Shown: one piece after another, positions 57,920-64,000 of the stretch
Numbering within the stretch: the stretch's first letter is position 1
How the letters are laid out: every line of letters starts with the position of its first letter
Notes under the pieces: model-generated
Databases searched by the model: none
What the model saw: only the letters and a program-made list of their open reading frames with translations
Told to the model about the DNA's origin: nothing
DNA from: Coleophoma eucalyptorum
Lineage: Eukaryota > Ascomycota > Leotiomycetes > Helotiales > Dermateaceae
Reading direction: 5' to 3'
Length of the DNA stretch: 64,000 nucleotides
Assembly: GCA_026120035.1 (NCBI GenBank)
Contig: JALRME010000003.1
Location: 1,798,001 to 1,862,000, forward strand
Program-made: the position numbers and the translations under genes

Positions 57920-58469
57920 CATTTGTCCCAGTAGTAGACAAAGCCCAGTATGATCGTATTTTAGGCATCTTGGAAACAGCACAACTGGAGAAGCAAGGTA
58001 CTCTGCTGACTGGTGGCAAGCGAGTGAATGGCAAGGTAAGTCTAAATTTCTTATCCGCCAGTATGACTGAATAGCTGGAGAATTGCGTACTTACAAAAAT
58101 TCTAAGGGTTACTACATTGAACCTGCCATTTTCGCAGACACTCATCCAGACGCGAATATATACAAGGAAGAAATCTTTGGGCCAGTAGCCGTTATTAATC
58201 GATTCTCGAGCGAGGAAGAAATCATCGAGAAGTGTAACGATAGTCGGTATGGACTCATGGCAGGAGTGTTTACTCAAGATATTAACCGCGCACTGCGAGT
58301 CAGCTCAGCTATAGACAGTGGAGTTGTTGGGGTCAATTGTATGAGTACTATAAACATCCAGTGTCCATTTGGAGGAACTAAGGAAAGTGGTATTGGCCGG
58401 GAGCAAGGCTCCCATGCTTTACGCTGCTACACTGAGGCTAAGACGGTTTTGATCAATCTCACTTATTAG
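57920..58469 (+). pseudogene. ALDH C-terminal fragment
   Basis: The last third of a class-1-type aldehyde dehydrogenase. It starts abruptly at PVVDKAQYDRILGILETAQ and continues through LLTGGKRVNGK, a GTAAGT intron, GYYIEPAIFADTHPDANIYK, EEIFGPVAVINRFSS, CPFGGTKESGIGREQGSHAL to a stop at 58469. The catalytic Glu and Cys and the cofactor-binding half are missing upstream. The sequence differs from the SSADH-like gene at 52-54 kb, so it is a remnant of another gene, not a duplicated piece. The downstream frame is undamaged, so the loss was by truncation. Confidence 0.8.
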
Positions 58470-59360
58470 GCATAGAATTCAAGTTCTCAAATCGTAGCCC
58501 CCTTTGTCTCCAAAATATCTTTAGATAGGCAAGAGGTGCGCAATTGAATTTATGCTATAAGATCATAAATCTGTACCAATTTACGGCACAATATACTAAG
58601 ATAATTAATAAACGAACCCTGTTGATCTTCATTACTTCATTTTATTCTAGTAAATTCTATGCAAATTATTTTGTGAATGTACACTGTCATAATTACTGTC
58701 CAGCACATTGTCAATTTCCTTCTAGCGAGATTAGTCACGGAACGACGGCTTATCTAAGATACAGTGGCAGAGCAGGGGTTCGAAGAATGGCGGGGTACTT
58801 TCCCCCGGGAATTGACTTGCGTAGTGCTGCAAATCGCACATGGGAGTGATTATTTGCGGGGTGAAGGAAGGCTAGGTGTCATGAGTAATGGCAATATCGC
58901 CATAGTTTCCAATGGTTCTGACAAACGCCGGATAAAACTTTGGACACTAAGCCCAAAGTAAGACGGCCTGCGATGAGCGTGCGGTTCTGTGTAAGTCCGG
59001 CCATGGAACATGAGATGCGGTGGGGTAGATGGTACTCATGCAGAGATCCGTGCCTTTGATGTTATTCTAGTATATCAAGTACCGAAAGACTAACTGAAAT
59101 CTCTCTTCAGAGGTATCGCCTGTTGATGATCACGTGGGTACGTCTGGGGAGATGGATACTTTCCACATTTACTGAATACCTCAGATATACTACTACTGGG
59201 TACTAGATCTTGTGATTTCCGCGCTCCAATATTGTTGAATTGGTAGAAGAGCAACCCTGGATAGAGTCTCTAAACAAAACAAGCAATCTAGAGCTCTGTA
59301 TGCTCACTTAAACGCATATATTTTTGGGGCAATGTTTGCGTGATTTATTTATGTAACTAC
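58470..59360. other. Intergenic region
   Basis: About 890 bp, AT-rich to 58,700. No gene supported. Convergent flank of the AtuA-like gene. Confidence 0.55.
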
Positions 59361-61724
59361 CTATGATATCCCCCTCTCTAACCAATCCGATATCGTTGAC
59401 TTGATGTCCTCCGTCAAAGCTAACTTTAACAATCCTACATACTGCTGGCTAGCGTGAACATCGGTCTCCATGTACCCACCTGAAACCGCAAAATCCAAGC
59501 TGCTTGCAAGTTTCCCGTCGTCGCCCTTTCTTTCTACCAATCTTCTCCTTGGAATCGTTGCCTTGAATGCCATTGCTTGGTCAAAGAAGCCACACCAAAT
59601 AATCTCGTCTTCGCTCAGATTGTAGAGCTTTCCAATCAATGATTTCGATAAGAGATTCGATGACTTGACGAGTTGGTACACGGGTCGAGATGCGAATATG
59701 ACATCCATGGTTATGTCATACGGACCAGAGTTCTTAGATCGGATGATTGGTGCAATATCGGCTAATGTCAGGAGACGAGGATTGATGGAGAACTTTGGAT
59801 GCTTGGTAATATCTTGTGCTGAGTTTTTCTCTTTGGCTGAGACGTCGCCAGTCGACTGAATGTCGTGGGTAGATGATCTTGATTTAGCTTTGCCGATCTG
59901 CTGCATCTTCCACGAGAAGAGGCCGAGACGAATGGATTGTTCCGTTGATTCTGAAATCTTCCGTGCACCTTCGGTACCATCGTCAATAGACATAAGATGA
60001 TAGATGCAGAACTCAGCACATGGCCCAAGTTCAACCTCGAGCTTTCCGCCAATGCCCATGGCGAGGTTGCCACCAGTTCCTCGCTGCTCAGGATAGCTCC
60101 CATGTACGCAAGCCACTCTTGTGGTTGATGCAATTATGGTAGCAATCTCCTGGGTATTTGCTAACACTTCTCCCACCAGAAAGATCTCTCTTGGCATATA
60201 TGAAGAATCACCTGGCTCAAGGACACCCATAATTCCATCTTTACCATAGACATGAAATCCAATTTCATATTGTCCCTGAAAGTTAGAGTTGATGTGAGCA
60301 ACATAAGCCTGTACCCTTTCAAGTACTGAGTCTATTTGGCCGATCAAGATCGGATCTCTGATACCACCCATGAACATTGTCCTGTAGCCTTTCAGCTTTG
60401 CAGCTTCGAGTTTGACGGTGTATGGCATATTCTCGTCTTTCGACCATAAAAAGTTTCCCCCCTTCACTCGAACCGATTTGGCATCAGGAAGAGCAATATA
60501 TTGTGCGTGTGTTAGGTCGAGGTTCCCACCAGGCCCAGCCAAAATGTCTGGCCTGCTCTTCTCGTATAATGTGTGCGCAGCAACTGATGTAGGAGTACAG
60601 ACGGAATTGCTTGCCAGAGGCTTGATGTCGAAAGTACCATCTACTAAAAATATGGAAGGAAACGTTTAGCGTAATTCTATAGCTATTACGATGCAATATG
60701 GAGCCAGTGATTCATCAAAAATGATCATGGGAGCAAAGTTACTTTTAACACCACAGATATATCAAAGATTGAAACAATACTAACCATAAACCGTAGCCAT
60801 TGCACTATGACTCTTTGGCGTTGCACAAAGCGCACCACACTCCATTATCTTACCCATGTGGGTGAAACCTCCAACTTGCACGCTCGTAAGCGTTTTCTGA
60901 AATCCTTTAGCATGTTGCATGGCAAAAGCTGTGTAAGGACTTGGGTCATATGATCTACCACCGATGATGATGTCAAAATCTGGCTCAGCTTCCATCGCAT
61001 CTATAAATGGCTCAGGACCCATCTGGGCCACGATGGTCACAGCATCTTCGATGTCGGATGTGGTCAGCTTTGGGACAGACAGACCGCAGCCGACAATTCT
61101 ACCTAACTTGAGAGAATCAACGACTGTGGTCTTGGAAATATCTGAGTAGATTGCCAAGGTTTTAAAGTTGTAAGATCTGAAAATCAAAAATTAGAAGCCT
61201 AACACTTTAAAAATCGGCTGCCTTACTCATTGCCCGACTCGGACGAAGCCTCCTTTATGATCTCAATGAGCTCATCAACATGAGCATTGGTTCCATCCCC
61301 TCCAGCCGAACTGATGAGCACAGGGACGTTGAATTCGTGTGAGATAGCAAGCAGCAATCGAAGATCACGTTCATATGCGGATCTAGGGCATGTCATTCCA
61401 CCAAGAGCCAACTTTGCTGGTCCAGAATCTGTAGAGCCCGAATCGAGAATCACGGCAGTGGGCGTAGAGACACCGGCCAATGCTCGCAAAGCGTCTTTTG
61501 TGAGGTCTGCATCGAAGCCATAACCCAGCATACCCTAGAAAAGTCTGGTGTGAGAAACGCACGAGAGATGAATATTCTAACAGGAAATAACATACGATGG
61601 GTGTAATTATCTGACATAGTGGTTGAAGGGTCACAGGAGAGAGGGCTTCTGATATGGGGCTGGGCATTTGCATTCGAGGAGTTGTGCTGTGAATTCTATC
61701 ACTAAGTGGTGCTGCCGATGCCAT
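59361..61724 (-). CDS. AtuA-like (DUF1446) protein fused to DUF4387
   Basis: A 703-aa protein from four exons: 61724-61596, 61534-61227, 61176-60785 and 60643-59361. Residues about 44-500 are the acyclic-terpene-utilisation AtuA family (DUF1446): GMLGYGFDADL, LDSGSTDSGPAKLALGG, SSAGGDGTNAHVDELI, DFDIIIGGRSYDPSPYTAFA, GKIMECGALCATPKSHS, LAGPGGNLDLTHA. After a low-complexity linker, about residues 570-660 match DUF4387 (SKNSGPYDITMDVIFASRPV, then GFFDQAMAFKATIPRRR), elsewhere often a separate adjacent gene. In Pseudomonas, AtuA belongs to citronellol/geraniol catabolism; its exact reaction is unclear. Intact, and next to the intact acyl-CoA dehydrogenase. Confidence 0.85.
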
Positions 61725-62373
61725 GGTACCTGATTCTTAATTCCAGCAACACTCGAGCAAAGAACAATATTTTATAGGAAAGGCTTTGGCTAATCTCAGC
61801 GTGGAAATTCCTCAGTATTAGAGAGATCCCTCAAACTGGGCTTTAATTTGCAGAGAGCTCGTTAATGTCGATGTGGGATATCGTAAATCTTAGATTCCAA
61901 AGAAGAGAGGCCTCTGGCGTAGACAAGTGGGGGACGGGAATTAATTGACCTATCGGGGAGCTGCGCTCCTCGGAGCGCCAGTCGCCAGTTGATGCGATGC
62001 GAGATGTTAGCAAATCAGACGATATTTCTATACAAGACTGAATGGCAGGTTCAAGCCGTTTGCTGTGGCATACTTCTTCGGCTCTTTCATTCGCGCAGCT
62101 ACCTTTCATGAGTCTGTAGCACTTGCCTCATATTTAGGCCAAATTGATCCACAGAATCATTTAGTTTCTTGTATACAATAATTTCCATCTCTCATCCTTC
62201 TTTGCCATTTTGCCTAACATCCTCATTGTAAGACCAATATCATTGAACAACGATTTTACATACAGCCTATCTACTAAGCAGAACTCTTTTATAAATCACA
62301 ATATAATTACTCATCTCTGGGACTTGCTTTCAAATCTGCGTCGTTGAATATATTTCTCATACTAGTGGTAAAA
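61725..62373. other. Intergenic region
   Basis: Upstream of the AtuA-like gene and downstream of the regulator. No gene; AT-rich from about 62,150. Confidence 0.55.
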
Positions 62374-64000
62374 TTATATTCGAAGATTTATGTCATAATC
62401 AGATTGACCAGTACCGCTGTCCTGTTGCAGAAGGGTATCTGCATAGCTTGTGAAATTGGGCTCAGTGTTGTGATCATATTGAGCTATTGTGAATGGAATA
62501 TCAAGATCCCACGGAAAATTCCAGTCCGCGAATGAGTTCTCCATGCGCAGCGAATCTACCCCTGGTTGATTATCCAGCTCATTGATGGAACCAAGACCCA
62601 TACTTGTGCTGTTTTCGTCAGGCTGTACTTGTGGAATTGATATTGTTTTGCCATCCCGCACGACTATTCCAACTTTATCTCTAAGAGACTGTGCAGTGAG
62701 AATTGCATCTTTCATGACTGGGATACCCCATAATGCCTCGACTTGCTGTGGGCGGTCTTTAAGATTCAGAATGTGCTGTCGTTCAGCCCTCGAAAATACT
62801 TCGATCATCCGCTGAATTCTACTTGGCTCATCATCTTTCTCCATAGACCACTTACCTAATAAATCATATGCAATTTGTATATGATTCTTTCCAAGCTCCT
62901 TGTTGTGTGTGATAGCCTCAGGATATGCCGCTTTGACCTTGAATAACATGATGGCAGCGAGTGCAAGCATTAGCATAAAGTGTTTGGGAAGATATCGAAT
63001 AACTGTATGGTACAAGTTGTCATGATCGAAAGCCACACCGTCGTGGTCTGTTTCGGTAGCTGATTCGGAAGGAGAGGCTTGGTTATCTTGAAAAATGTGA
63101 AGAAAAGATGTCGCGTCCAACTCGGAAAAATTGTATATTAAACGAATCGCGGTTGTAAAGGCAAGATTGGCGATGATGCTTTGCGAGTATTCTCTTTCTT
63201 TACTCAAATAACTATTGCTCCCACTGGATTCCTCAACAGTAGTATGTTCTAGCTGGAGTGAAAGTAAGCCAAGTTGTGACCCTAGAACCAATATTTCTGC
63301 TTCAAGGCTCCATGCATCCCTGTGCTCGTCCCGAAGACTTCCAAGTTGTTTACACATGACTTGAACAATTGCCCTTCCATCTGACTGATCATCCAGGTTG
63401 TCCAAAATCGAGACTGCTCGTGCTGCCTCCCTATGAACGGCAAACTTGGCGAAGAATTCATTTCCCGCCTTTGTACCAGGTGATGGTGGGCTTTTCCAGG
63501 CTGGCGTTAATTTGGAGGATACTGTCACTCCAGTATACCATGAATACGAGCAGTTTACTATATAGCATGCCATCCACGTTTTTGCTTTTATTGCGGAGTC
63601 ATCTTTTACTGAGAAGTTTGGAATGTTGGTCGCCATGCCTGATTTATGAATCCCAAGCTTCACGGCTGCATTCGTTAAGAACCCACAGTAGTTCCAACTG
63701 GGATCGTCTCTCTGCCTTGCTACAGCTAGAGGCCAAAAGCATAACATTGTAATGGCGTGGATATATGCTATATCCTGAGCTGGAGCTAATAAAGCTCTTG
63801 CTAGGATGTCTCGGTAAGGGCTTTCCAGTTTCTGATGAAGATGAAAAAGCGCCGGATGCCGCTGACTTGCAATAATGACCACTGTCCAGAACAGGAAACT
63901 ATTCGTGCGATAAAGCTCCATGATAGACATATCAGTGTTGAGAATTGGACAATTACGATAATAGAAATTCTTGAAACTTTAAAATATCAGGACAGTTTCC
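62374..64000 (-). CDS. Leu3-like fungal_trans regulator, 5' end outside window
   Basis: Over 520 residues of the middle-homology region of a Zn2Cys6-type factor of the Leu3 group. The start region reads TNSFLFWTVVIIASQRHPALF, followed by YIHAITMLCFWPL, NYCGFLTNAAVKLGIHKSG, YIVNCSYSWYTGV, an IRYLPKHFMLMLALAAIMLFK helix and an acidic tail ending DYDINLRI. The zinc cluster must lie beyond 64,000. No breaks are seen, so among the block's regulators this one and the bZIP appear functional. It is the most likely controller of the AtuA-like and acyl-CoA dehydrogenase genes, by proximity only. Confidence 0.8.

Noticed and set aside
1..64000. CRISPR arrays, prokaryotic operons, rRNA or tRNA genes
   Set aside because: The window is eukaryotic; no spaced repeats of CRISPR type were found, and I could not identify any convincing tRNA or rRNA by eye.

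Overview
The window comes from a filamentous ascomycete (Pezizomycotina). Genes carry short GT-AG introns (about 47-149 nt) with CTRAY branch points. Typical families are present: Zn2Cys6 and bZIP/DUF3425 regulators, a NACHT-ankyrin NLR, a P450, GH128, ALG6, Cdc123 and mitochondrial uS14m. A pogo-type transposon and the NLR relic carry damage that looks like repeat-induced point mutation (RIP). Gene models were rebuilt by hand by joining exons; where I give a protein length, the spliced length is a multiple of three.

Layout. 1-3584 (-): NLR pseudogene (alpha/beta-hydrolase, NACHT, ankyrin) with five in-frame TAG stops; near-identical ankyrin repeats run off the left edge. 3.6-4.5 kb: AT-rich DNA. 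4.5-10.4 kb: a three-gene unit with a PEP-hydrolase-like TIM barrel, a Zn2Cys6 regulator and a UPF0261/Tm-1-like ATP-binding protein; two promoters share CGGACATG repeats. 10.6-14.5 kb: a beta-ketoadipate pair (EthD-enol-lactonase fusion and carboxy-muconate cyclase) whose upstream regions share a 17-bp element. 15.8-17.7 kb: P450 with one nonsense codon. 19.5-34 kb: mostly housekeeping genes (membrane protein, GH128, mitochondrial TPR-like protein, Arb2-domain protein, MRP2, a small unknown protein, the transposon at 30,595-32,425, Cdc123), then ALG6 to 36.1 kb.

37-64 kb is an accessory block that reads like a partly decayed catabolic cluster: old yellow enzyme, bZIP, FarA-like regulator (damaged), Baeyer-Villiger-type monooxygenase (damaged), Zn2Cys6 regulator (damaged), esterase (damaged), SSADH-like dehydrogenase (damaged), 4CL-type ligase (5' half lost), 4HBT thioesterase (intact), ACAD11-like acyl-CoA dehydrogenase (intact), ALDH fragment, AtuA(DUF1446)-DUF4387 fusion (intact), and a Leu3-like regulator cut by the right edge. 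In order, the enzymes could take an enone or ketone through ene-reduction, Baeyer-Villiger oxidation, ester cleavage, aldehyde oxidation, CoA activation and acyl-CoA dehydrogenation towards an AtuA step. This pathway is my inference, resembling terpenoid-ketone catabolism. The front end is broken and the acyl-CoA back end is intact.
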